This document shows positions 1 to 4,901 of a stretch of DNA of 7,157 bases, one piece after another. Positions within the stretch are counted from its first letter, which is position 1; each line of letters starts with the position of its first letter. The stretch is from Nocardia sp. (GTDB taxonomy: Bacteria; Actinomycetota; Actinomycetes; Mycobacteriales; Mycobacteriaceae). Location of the stretch: NCBI GenBank assembly GCA_013361595.1, contig JABFXT010000412.1, positions 1 to 7,157 of the forward strand, read 5' to 3'. The notes below the pieces were generated by a model. It searched no databases. It saw nothing but the letters and a program-made list of their open reading frames with translations, and was not told where the DNA came from. The translations under genes were made by a program, and so were the position numbers.

Positions 1-324
1 TGATCCGTGTGCGCTGAGCGCGTTCAACAGCAGTCGTGTCTTCTCCGCGGACCCCGAACCCAGTTCCACCAGTTCGGTCGCACCCGAGGCGTGCCGCGCG
101 ATCTCGTCGGCGCAGTCGTGCAGAAGTGCGTATTCGGTGCGGGCCGGATAGTACTCCGGCAGTCCGGTGACGAGATCGAAGAGTTTGCTGCCCCGGGCAT
201 CGTAGAACCATTTGGGCGGAAGCCATTTCCGGAGGCCGGACAATCCCCAGAGCACATCGGTGCGCAACTGCTCGCGGAGATCGGCCTCCGTGAGCTGGAT
301 ATCGAAGGTGGGAGCGATAGCCAT
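1..324 (-). CDS. egtD: L-histidine N-alpha-methyltransferase EgtD, N-terminal part (runs off left edge)
   Basis: EgtD transfers three methyl groups from S-adenosylmethionine to the histidine amino group, giving hercynine, the first step of ergothioneine synthesis, in the cytosol. Only the first 108 residues are present; the family is about 320 long. Family hallmarks are clear: LPPKWFYDARGSKLFD (residues 35-50), then LPEYYPARTE (55-64), then the SAM-binding motif I ELVELGSGSAEKTR (84-97). Tyr41 and Tyr58/59 correspond by position to the substrate-pocket tyrosines Tyr39 and Tyr56 of the mycobacterial enzyme. The ATG at 324-322 is preceded by AGAGAGG at a good distance. No egtC or other egt gene precedes it: the 290 bases upstream lack a minus-strand gene, so egtD leads its own transcript here. 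Any other egt genes must lie left of the window or elsewhere. The family assignment is secure; the exact role is inferred from homology. Confidence 0.93.
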   Translation of the reverse strand, partial: MAIAPTFDIQLTEADLREQLRTDVLWGLSGLRKWLPPKWFYDARGSKLFDLVTGLPEYYPARTEYALLHDCADEIARHASGATELVELGSGSAEKTRLLLNALSAHGS

Positions 325-614
325 TGGATCCCTCTCTTTCCGCGGCTGTCGCCGGAAAAGGTATGGCAACCGCGGCGTAGGGACATCCGCCATCCCGAGC
401 GGAATATCCGCATCTGCGCATCTCCAGTGCGATACGACCTCCGGCGGACGCCGGTGCGGACATCGGCAGGGGCCGGGATGCGGATATTCCACGATGTCGA
501 GACCGATGTTCGGTGGGGGTCGCGCCGTTACTGTCGGACGGGCTCGACGACGACGAGCCGCCGAGCTGGGAACCGATGTGCCCGGCGCAGCCCGGCACAG
601 AGAGGAAGACCGCC
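325..614. promoter_or_regulatory. Divergent intergenic region between egtD and the secreted-protein gene
   Basis: This 290-bp stretch separates two divergently transcribed genes and must hold both promoters. No convincing minus-35/minus-10 pair stands out on either strand. It contains a perfect 14-bp inverted repeat pair (401-414 and 477-490, listed separately), and a looser similar string at 381-394 (GGACATCCGCCATC). Nearer the rightward gene there is a 6-bp stem, GGCTCG at 541-546 with CGAGCC at 554-559, which would lie in its 5' leader. AGAGGAAG at 599-608 is the ribosome site of the rightward gene. ORFs open across this region are shadows without domain features. Confidence 0.5.
401..490. 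repeat. Perfect 14-bp inverted repeat pair, candidate operator pair
   Basis: GGAATATCCGCATC at 401-414 recurs as its exact reverse complement, GATGCGGATATTCC, at 477-490, with 62 bases between. Each copy is itself nearly symmetrical: the first reads GCGGA-ATA-TCCGC (399-411), and the second reads the same on the other strand except for one base. The two sites point in opposite directions, one toward each of the divergent genes. This is what a pair of regulator sites, or matching promoter elements, serving both genes would look like. No regulator family is recognised from the motif. The repeat is directly visible; the regulatory role is inference. Confidence 0.5.
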
Positions 615-764
615 ATGAAGAAGATTTCGATGGCACTGTCGCTCGCTTCCGTCACCGCGGCCGGGGTGGTACTGGCAGTGGCGAATTCCGGTGTGGCGAG
701 CGCCGTGATCGAGAGCAATCGCAATATCAAGCGTGATATCGCCCCCGTACGGTGGGAGCGCTGA
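615..764 (+). CDS. Secreted S74 'tail fiber' chaperone-domain protein, N-terminal piece (signal peptide plus self-cleavage motif)
   Basis: This 49-residue reading frame has an ATG start with AGAGGAAG upstream. It begins with a Sec-type signal peptide: Lys2-Lys3, a hydrophobic core at residues 4-23, and VASA at 27-30 as a likely signal peptidase I site. The mature part opens at once with ESNRNIKRDIAPV (33-45), the start of the peptidase S74 intramolecular-chaperone domain usually written SDRxxKxDI. Ser34 and Lys39 have the Ser-to-Lys spacing of the self-cleaving dyad in phage tailspike endosialidases. The frame stops at 762-764 after RWER, far too early, and the rest of the domain continues in another frame from about 842. 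It is therefore most likely the first half of one broken gene. A stand-alone secreted peptide remains possible, since start, ribosome site and signal peptide are intact. Confidence 0.7.
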   Translation: MKKISMALSLASVTAAGVVLAVANSGVASAVIESNRNIKRDIAPVRWER

Positions 765-1126
765 GATTCACCCGTCGGCTTCGGCGTCTGCTGCCGAAGC
801 CGACGACCTCGCGTCGCCCGGCCGGTGCAGCGGTGAACGGCTACGACATCCTGAACGAGGTCGCCGCTCTGCCGATCAGCACCTGGCGCTATGAATGGGA
901 AGCCGACCACGTCCGTCATCTGGGACCGATGGCGCAGGACTGGATGGCTGCCTTCGGTCTCGGGGACAACGACGAGGTGATCCACGCCGGGGATGCCAGC
1001 GGCGTCGCGCTGGTCTGTATCCAGGCACTGCACCGGGAGGTGCTGGAGTTGCGGGCCGAGGTGGACCGGCTGCGCGGCCGGCAGTCCGGTACCGATTCCG
1101 AAGTGGGTCGGCCCGGGCCCGGATGA
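752..1126 (+). pseudogene. S74 'tail fiber' chaperone-domain protein, C-terminal piece, out of frame with its N-terminus
   Basis: From about 842 this frame encodes the remainder of an S74 domain: YDILNEVAALPISTWRYEWE, then HVRHLGPMAQDWMAAFGLGD, then GVALVCIQALHREVLELRAE, ending in the C-terminal helix that trimerises in phage homologues. The frame is open from 737, and a GTG at 752 is the nominal start, but neither it nor the GTG at 833 has a ribosome site. The Arg-rich residues encoded from 752 to 841 do not look like the family. If 762-841 (80 bases) is left out, RWER joins YDILNEVAALP in frame with nearly normal family spacing. I therefore read 615-1126 as a single gene interrupted by an insertion of roughly 80 bases. 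Alternatives are a sequencing or assembly error, or a minus-one recoding event; no classic slippery heptamer is visible. Exact insertion boundaries cannot be fixed. Confidence 0.7.
773..805. repeat. Perfect 13-bp palindrome (hairpin) inside the broken S74 gene
   Basis: CGTCGGCTTCGGC (773-785) and GCCGAAGCCGACG (793-805) are perfect reverse complements around a 7-base loop. The hairpin lies 8 bases after the premature stop and within the segment that does not fit the S74 family. It has no T-tract, so it is not a canonical terminator. It may be the core of a small palindromic inserted repeat. No other copy occurs in the window. Confidence 0.75.
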
Positions 1127-1271
1127 GGTCCGTACGGAATCAGCCGCATCCATTCGGCAAACTCGATTCAACACCCGCTCCGGAGGGTGCGGAGTAGGCA
1201 TTTCGCCCTTATATCCCTATGTCATAGAGTTATCGAGTCGATCTGTGGCCGTTCTGCAACCCCGACTCTGC
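1127..1271. other. Spacer after the S74 gene; small palindromes only
   Basis: No gene is seen here. Three weak structures are visible: TCCGTACGGA at 1129-1138 just after the stop codon, a possible small hairpin CACCC (1172-1176) with GGGTG (1185-1189), and an AT-richer patch around 1207-1236. The patch includes the near-palindrome CTATGTCATAG at 1217-1227, 45 bases upstream of the minus-35 box of the following promoter, and could be a regulator site. None is strong enough to name. Confidence 0.3.
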
Positions 1272-1300
1272 TTGACACCCGGCAACCGCGGCACCATATT
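1272..1300 (+). promoter_or_regulatory. Sigma70-like promoter of the molybdoenzyme operon
   Basis: TTGACA at 1272-1277 matches the housekeeping minus-35 consensus exactly. It is followed after 17 bases by CATATT at 1295-1300, a reasonable minus-10 box. Transcription would begin near 1307, leaving a 5' leader of about 65 bases before the ATG at 1372. This is the only convincing two-box promoter in the window, and it sits where the four-gene operon needs one. Confidence 0.6.
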
Positions 1301-1371
1301 GGCTACTGATCGGACAATGATCGAATGCCGCGACGCAGACTGCACGCACCGCTCCGTGACAGGAGAATTGG

Positions 1372-1977
1372 ATGCCGCTCTTCTCGCCGGGTTTCTCCGG
1401 TCGCCGCCGCGATGCCGACGTCGATACGCGCCTGCCACCGGGGCAGTACCTCACCGAGGATTTCCCGGTGCTCTCGGCTGGGCCGACGCCGGGCGTGCAT
1501 CCCGACAACTGGACCTTCACCGTCACCGACGAGGCCGGTGGCCGGAAGGTATGGGACTGGGCCGCGTTCCGGGCCCTCCCGCAGGAGACGCCGCATGTGG
1601 ATATCCACTGCGTGACCCGCTGGACCAAGCTGGACACCGAGTGGCAGGGCGTCTCGCTGGACACGCTGCTGGCCGATATCGAGACCCAGGCGGACTACGC
1701 GCTGATCGAATCCCACGGCGGCTACACCACCGATATCCCGCTGGAGGATCTCCTCGACGGTAAGGCCTGGATCGTGCACAGTTTCGACGGCCGCGACCTC
1801 GAACCCGAGCACGGCGGCCCGGCCCGGCTGCTCGTTCCGCATCTGTACTTCTGGAAATCGGCCAAATGGGTCCGCGGAATCCGGCTCCTCGACGAGGACG
1901 TCCCCGGGTTCTGGGAGGCGGCCGGCTACCACGAATACGGTGACCCGTGGCGCGAACAGCGATACCGCGGCGATTGA
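1372..1977 (+). CDS. Sulfite oxidase-like molybdopterin-dependent oxidoreductase
   Basis: This 201-residue protein belongs to the sulfite oxidase/YedY (MsrP) fold, which binds a molybdopterin cofactor. VDIHCVTRWTKLDTEWQGV (76-94) carries Cys80, the expected molybdenum ligand. SHGGYTTDIPLEDL (114-127) and HGGPARLLVPHLYFWKSAKW (147-166) are the other conserved core segments. There is no Tat or Sec signal, haem domain or dimerisation domain, so it is probably cytosolic and depends on a partner for electrons. Its length is normal for the small actinobacterial 'sulfite oxidase-like' group. AGGAG at 1361-1365, six bases before the ATG, supports the start. Its 3' end overlaps the flavin reductase gene, implying co-translation and a redox partnership. 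The substrate is unknown and should not be assumed to be sulfite. Confidence 0.9.
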   Translation: MPLFSPGFSGRRRDADVDTRLPPGQYLTEDFPVLSAGPTPGVHPDNWTFTVTDEAGGRKVWDWAAFRALPQETPHVDIHCVTRWTKLDTEWQGVSLDTLLADIETQADYALIESHGGYTTDIPLEDLLDGKAWIVHSFDGRDLEPEHGGPARLLVPHLYFWKSAKWVRGIRLLDEDVPGFWEAAGYHEYGDPWREQRYRGD

Positions 1978-2702
1978 GCGCGCCGCCCCGGTGGCTGGCG
2001 GCCGAACTGGTGCGGATACGTCCGGAGGCTCCCGGCGCGCGCACCCTGACGCTGCGGGTGCCCGACTGGCCGGGCCACCTCCCGGGCCAGCACGTCGACG
2101 TGCGGCTCACCGCCCCGGACGGGTATCACGCCGAACGCAGTTATTCGCTGGCCGCACCCGTCGACGGCGAATCGATCGAGTTGACGGTGCAGCGGGTGCC
2201 GGGCGGTGAGGTGTCGCCGTATCTGGTGGACGACCTGCCGGTGGGTGCCTATATCGAGGTCCGCGGTCCCGTGGGCGGCTGGTTCGTGTGGGAACCCGCC
2301 GGCGAGCCGGTACTGCTGATCGGGGGCGGCGCCGGGATCGTTCCGCTGATGGCCATGCTCCGGGCATACCGGGCCGCTGGGGAGCCGGCGCCATTGCGGC
2401 TGGTCTACTCCGTGCGCGATCCGGACCAGCGCTACTACCTCGATGAACTGGACGATTTCGGCGGATACCAGGCCCGGGTGGACTTCGTGTACACCCGGCG
2501 CGCGCCCGCCGACTGCCCGCGACCGGCAGGTCGGCTCACCAGAGCCGACCTGCCGGTCCACGACGTTCCACCGGCGCCCGGTACCGGCTGTTATGTCTGC
2601 GGCCCCACCGGTTTCGTCGAGCACACCGCGGCATTGCTGGTGGGTGCCGGGTATCCGGCGGCGGCGGTGCGCACCGAGCGTTTCGGACCGAGCGGAGGAT
2701 GA
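1947..2702 (+). CDS. Ferredoxin-NADP reductase-like flavoprotein oxidoreductase
   Basis: This 251-residue protein is a ferredoxin reductase-type flavoprotein that moves electrons between NAD(P)H and a redox partner, probably the molybdoenzyme encoded just upstream. The N-terminal half is the FAD-binding barrel, with GQHVDVRL (47-54) and RSYSLA (64-69), the RxYS flavin motif. The C-terminal half is the nucleotide-binding domain, with LLIGGGAGIVPLMAMLR (123-139) and YVCGPTGFVE (216-225), ending in ERFGPSG. There is no C-terminal 2Fe-2S domain, so any iron-sulfur step needs another protein. The GTG at 1947 overlaps the previous gene by 31 bases. A TTG at 1974, overlapping its stop as TTGA, is an alternative that would remove nine residues. 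Neither has a strong ribosome site, and translational coupling is likely. The coding sequence contains a perfect 17-bp inverted repeat at 2521-2558. Confidence 0.9.
   Translation: MARTAIPRRLSAPPRWLAAELVRIRPEAPGARTLTLRVPDWPGHLPGQHVDVRLTAPDGYHAERSYSLAAPVDGESIELTVQRVPGGEVSPYLVDDLPVGAYIEVRGPVGGWFVWEPAGEPVLLIGGGAGIVPLMAMLRAYRAAGEPAPLRLVYSVRDPDQRYYLDELDDFGGYQARVDFVYTRRAPADCPRPAGRLTRADLPVHDVPPAPGTGCYVCGPTGFVEHTAALLVGAGYPAAAVRTERFGPSGG
2521..2558. repeat. Perfect 17-bp inverted repeat inside the reductase gene
   Basis: GACCGGCAGGTCGGCTC (2521-2537) and GAGCCGACCTGCCGGTC (2542-2558) are exact reverse complements around a 4-base loop, ACCA. As RNA this is a very stable 38-base hairpin in the middle of a coding region, covering codons for PAGRLTRADLPV in the nucleotide-binding half. 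The GRLT segment is usual for this family, so the hairpin is not an obvious insertion. No T-tract follows. It shares the 7-mer GTCGGCT/AGCCGAC with the palindrome at 773-805, which may be chance. Confidence 0.8.
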
Positions 2703-2705
2703 ACT

Positions 2706-2996
2706 GTGCCGACCCCAGAAGCTCCGGAATTCGGCGACGACCATATCGACGGCAACGCGCTGGCCGGACCGCTTTCCCAGGTGTTCGTCGCCGATGTCAC
2801 CGGCTGCGACTGCCGCTGTGGGTACTGCGGCCGGGTGGGGCCGCTGGCGACGGCGGTGGTGTACACCCACTGTCCGGGCCGGGTGGCGCGCTGCCCCGGC
2901 TGCGCCCGGATCCTGCTGCGCCTCACCGAGACTCCGGCCGGTACCTGGCTGGATCTGGGGGCCGGTGCGGCGTTGCGGCTGCCGGTCGCCGGTTGA
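2706..2996 (+). CDS. DUF6510-type small cysteine-rich (zinc-ribbon-like) protein
   Basis: This 96-residue protein of unknown function matches what I know of the DUF6510 family. It begins with DGNALAGPLSQVFVADVT (15-32). Seven cysteines follow in a metal-binding pattern: Cys34, 36, 38 and 41 (CDCRCGYCG), Cys56, and Cys63 and 66 (CPGC). It ends with a WLDLGAGAAL segment. A zinc ribbon or small rubredoxin-like site is plausible, but the metal is not determined by sequence. The GTG at 2706 is served by GGAGG at 2694-2698 and lies 3 bases after the reductase stop. The ATG at 2699 is in the wrong frame and gives no family features. Its tight linkage to the molybdoenzyme and reductase suggests a role in that redox system, perhaps as electron carrier or assembly helper. 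That role is inference. Confidence 0.82.
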   Translation: MPTPEAPEFGDDHIDGNALAGPLSQVFVADVTGCDCRCGYCGRVGPLATAVVYTHCPGRVARCPGCARILLRLTETPAGTWLDLGAGAALRLPVAG

Positions 2997-3037
2997 GTCC
3001 GGCCGGATCGCCCGAACCGCGCGGATCGGAGAAGAGT

Positions 3038-3094
3038 ATGACCACTGCATCGACCGGACACCGTCGCGAACGGGCTCGCCGTGCTGCTCTATAA
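3038..3094 (+). other. Short leader ORF overlapping the amidohydrolase start
   Basis: An ATG at 3038 has the best ribosome site in this gap, GGAGAAG at 3028-3034. It encodes 18 residues, MTTASTGHRRERARRAAL, and stops at 3092-3094. It therefore overlaps the first 14 bases of the hydrolase frame. It could be a leader peptide coupling translation of the hydrolase. It could also be the true hydrolase start, separated from its gene by a one-base frameshift. Both readings are inference; the ribosome site and overlap are visible. Confidence 0.35.
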
Positions 3095-4346
3095 CGCCCG
3101 TCTCGTCGACGGACGCGGCGGTGATCCGGTCCCGGACGCGGCAGTCGTCATCCGGGACGGCCGGTTCACCTGGGCCGGGCGCCGCGGCGACGAACCGGAA
3201 CCGGTCGCGGGGGAGGCGCGGGTCGATCTGCGCGGAAATACCATCTGTCCCGGATTCTTCGACTGCCACCTACATTTCGCATTGCCGGGGACCAAGGGCA
3301 CGCTCTACGACGGTCTCGCCCAGCCCGCCTCCTATCGCACGCTGACCGTGCTGGACCGGCTCCGGGTGACCCTGCGCAACGGGGTCACCACCGCACGCGA
3401 CCTCATGGGTATCGATACAGGTTTCCGCGATGCCGTCGCGCACGGCCTGATCGAGGGCCCGCGGCTGCTGGTGGCGATCAATATGCTGAGCCAGACCGCC
3501 GGACACGGGGATTTCACCCTGCGTTCCGGATTCGATCCCACCCCGTATCTCGCCGCCCCCGAGGCACCGCCGTTCCGCGTGGACAGTGCCGACGAGATCC
3601 GCGCCACGGTGCGCCGGTTGATCGCCCTGGGTGCGGATGTGATCAAGGTTGCCACCAGCGGTGGTGTCGCCACTCCGAACGACCAGCCCGAATGGCTGGG
3701 AATGCGAACCGAACTGGTACGCGCCGCAGTCGAGGAGGGTATCGCCTACGGTGGGGTGCCGGTGGCGGCCCACGCTATCGGTTACGCGGGGATCAGGGCC
3801 GCGATCGAGGCGGGCGTGCGCAGTATCGAACACGGTTACGCCCTCGACGACGAACTGCGCCGGCGAATGGTCGATCAGGGCACCTACCTGGTGCCAACCC
3901 TGCTGGAGACCGTGCACGATCTCGACCCGGCCCGTACCTCCCCGGTCGCCGCGCGCAAGAGCGTGCACTGGCACGAGGTCGCCCAGCAGGCGGTCGGGGA
4001 ATCGGCCGCCGCCGGGGTGGCGATCGCACTGGGTACCGACGCCGGACTGGGACCCGATCACGGCACGAATCTGGCCGAGCTGGGACTGCTGGTGCGGTTC
4101 GGCGGGCTCACCCCGGGCGAGGCGATCGTCGCCGGTACCCGGACCGCCGCCCGGCTGTGCGGAGTCGAGGACCATCTGGGCACCGTGGCGGCCGGCAAGA
4201 TCGCCGATGTGGTCGTCGTGGCGGGTGATCCGCTCGCCGATATCGGCGTGCTGGGAAACCCGGACAAGATTCTGCTGGTGGTGAAGGACGGCGTGCCGGT
4301 GGTGGACCGGGCCGGATTCCTGCCGGCCGCCCCACCTGCGGGGTGA
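3081..4346 (+). CDS. Metal-dependent amidohydrolase family protein
   Basis: This 421-residue protein is a member of the amidohydrolase superfamily, in the Xaa-Pro dipeptidase/imidazolonepropionase-like group with a binuclear metal site. Ligands seen in order are His63 and His65 in CPGFFDCHLHF, Lys189 in ADVIKVATSGG (the likely carboxylated bridging lysine), His231 in VAAHAIGYAG, His251 in SIEHGYALD, and catalytic Asp320 in ALGTDAGLGPDHG. The flanking beta-sandwich is made of LLYNARLVDG (2-11) and ADVVVVAGDPLADI...VVKDG near the end. No signal peptide is seen, so it is cytosolic. The GTG at 3081 fits the family N-terminus, but its own ribosome site is poor. A leader ORF with a strong site starts at 3038. 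It follows the DUF6510 gene by 84 bases with no terminator and is probably in the same operon. The substrate cannot be read from the sequence; cyclic imides, dipeptides or esters are possible. Confidence 0.88.
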   Translation: MLLYNARLVDGRGGDPVPDAAVVIRDGRFTWAGRRGDEPEPVAGEARVDLRGNTICPGFFDCHLHFALPGTKGTLYDGLAQPASYRTLTVLDRLRVTLRNGVTTARDLMGIDTGFRDAVAHGLIEGPRLLVAINMLSQTAGHGDFTLRSGFDPTPYLAAPEAPPFRVDSADEIRATVRRLIALGADVIKVATSGGVATPNDQPEWLGMRTELVRAAVEEGIAYGGVPVAAHAIGYAGIRAAIEAGVRSIEHGYALDDELRRRMVDQGTYLVPTLLETVHDLDPARTSPVAARKSVHWHEVAQQAVGESAAAGVAIALGTDAGLGPDHGTNLAELGLLVRFGGLTPGEAIVAGTRTAARLCGVEDHLGTVAAGKIADVVVVAGDPLADIGVLGNPDKILLVVKDGVPVVDRAGFLPAAPPAG

Positions 4347-4377
4347 TGTCCCGGAAGCCGCGTCGAGTGCCGGTGAC

Positions 4378-4404
4378 CACCCGGGTTCGGGTGATCTTCT
4401 TCTC
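4378..4404 (+). terminator. Candidate rho-independent terminator after the amidohydrolase
   Basis: CACCCG (4378-4383) pairs with CGGGTG (4388-4393) around the loop GGTT, followed by the pyrimidine tract ATCTTCTTCTC. It starts about 30 bases after the hydrolase stop. The stem is short and the tract is broken by C residues, so efficiency is uncertain, but position and shape fit the end of the operon. Confidence 0.45.
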
Positions 4405-4595
4405 GGTTGCGGTGAATTCGGCGGCACGATGCCGCTCGATTCGTAGAATGCCCAGTGTGCGAGGCATTTCGGAGCGCGCACGGGATTCAGCGATGCGGCC
4501 CCGTGGTTGACGGCCTAGACTCGTACCCAGAACTTCTCGTGGTTAAACCAGCCTGCCGGCTGGACCGGGCCCCGCGGGCAGGTAGGAGAGCGTCA
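4405..4595 (+). promoter_or_regulatory. Upstream region and structured leader of the 101-aa protein gene
   Basis: Two minus-10-like boxes are present, TAGAAT at 4444-4449 and TAGACT at 4516-4521. Neither has a matching minus-35, which is common in actinobacteria. Between the second box and the start codon lie two mutually exclusive hairpins. CCAGCC (4548-4553) can pair with GGCTGG (4558-4563), or CCTGCC (4552-4557) can pair with GGCAGG (4577-4582). The second ends just before the ribosome site AGGAGAG (4584-4590). The frame of the downstream gene is open back to 4455, but I read that part as noncoding because start and ribosome site are at 4596. The promoter calls are weak. Confidence 0.3.
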
Positions 4596-4901
4596 GTGGA
4601 CCTCGAAGAAGCACGCCGTTTTGCGGCAGGAGTGTGGGGCAGAGCGGATCTGACACGGACAGAGCGCTTGGCAGCCGTCAAGGCGGACGCGCACGCGCGC
4701 GGTAAGGAGCCGTTCGATCTGGGCCGGCTCGAAGCGCTCTGCGATACGAGCGACGCGGGACGGACCGACCCGGCATCCTGGCGGCAGCGCCGGTTCGAAC
4801 TGGTCTACTACAGCCATCCCGAGATGATGAGCATGGAGGATCTCGCCGACCACGTCATGATGACGCAGGGCTGTAGCCCGGCGATCCGCCGGATCGACTA
4901 G
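4596..4901 (+). CDS. Protein of unknown function, 101 aa
   Basis: I do not recognise this gene. It encodes 101 residues and starts at a GTG with AGGAGAG (4584-4590) five bases upstream. It looks cytosolic: there is no signal peptide or membrane segment. The composition is charged and helix-favouring, with RTERLAAVKADAHARGKEPF (21-40) and a distinctive C-terminal part, [20 protein letters not shown], followed by MMTQGCSP. Only two cysteines are present and no metal or nucleotide motif is seen. It stands alone on the plus strand and converges on the ABC transporter operon; the two coding ends overlap by 47 bases (4855-4901). Codon use has the strong third-position G/C of its neighbours, so it is probably a real gene. 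No function is proposed. Confidence 0.72.
   Translation: MDLEEARRFAAGVWGRADLTRTERLAAVKADAHARGKEPFDLGRLEALCDTSDAGRTDPASWRQRRFELVYYSHPEMMSMEDLADHVMMTQGCSPAIRRID

Noticed and set aside
7..618. Plus-strand open frame opposite egtD
   Set aside because: The egtD frame on the other strand shows unmistakable family motifs; this frame is Arg-rich and featureless.
740..764. Programmed minus-one frameshift joining the two S74 frames
   Set aside because: A run of five C residues is present, but no X-XXY-YYZ heptamer, and the hairpin at 773 is too far away; the joined product would also contain about 30 residues foreign to the family.
757..836. AGCGCTGA (757-764) and AGCGGTGA (829-836) as a target-site duplication around the suspected insertion
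   Set aside because: They are imperfect and 72 bases apart, so removing that interval would not restore the reading frame.
745..1137. CCGTACGG occurring at 745-752 and 1130-1137, flanking the second half of the S74 gene
   Set aside because: This is an 8-base palindrome in GC-rich DNA with different flanks at each copy; too short to call target-site or mobile-element ends.
1303..1932. Minus-strand frame opposite the molybdoenzyme gene
   Set aside because: It is a shadow of the molybdoenzyme gene, which has its own promoter, ribosome site and motifs.
2578..2587. CCGGTACCGG palindrome in the reductase gene
   Set aside because: Ten-base palindromes of this composition are common in such GC-rich coding DNA.
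1926..3269. Long open frame on the minus strand (447 codons)
   Set aside because: It lies opposite three well-identified plus-strand genes, has no family motif, and its composition is what the reverse of GC-rich codons gives.
3270..4481. Long open frame on the minus strand (403 codons)
   Set aside because: It is antisense to the amidohydrolase with all its metal motifs; no recognisable domain and no ribosome site supports it.
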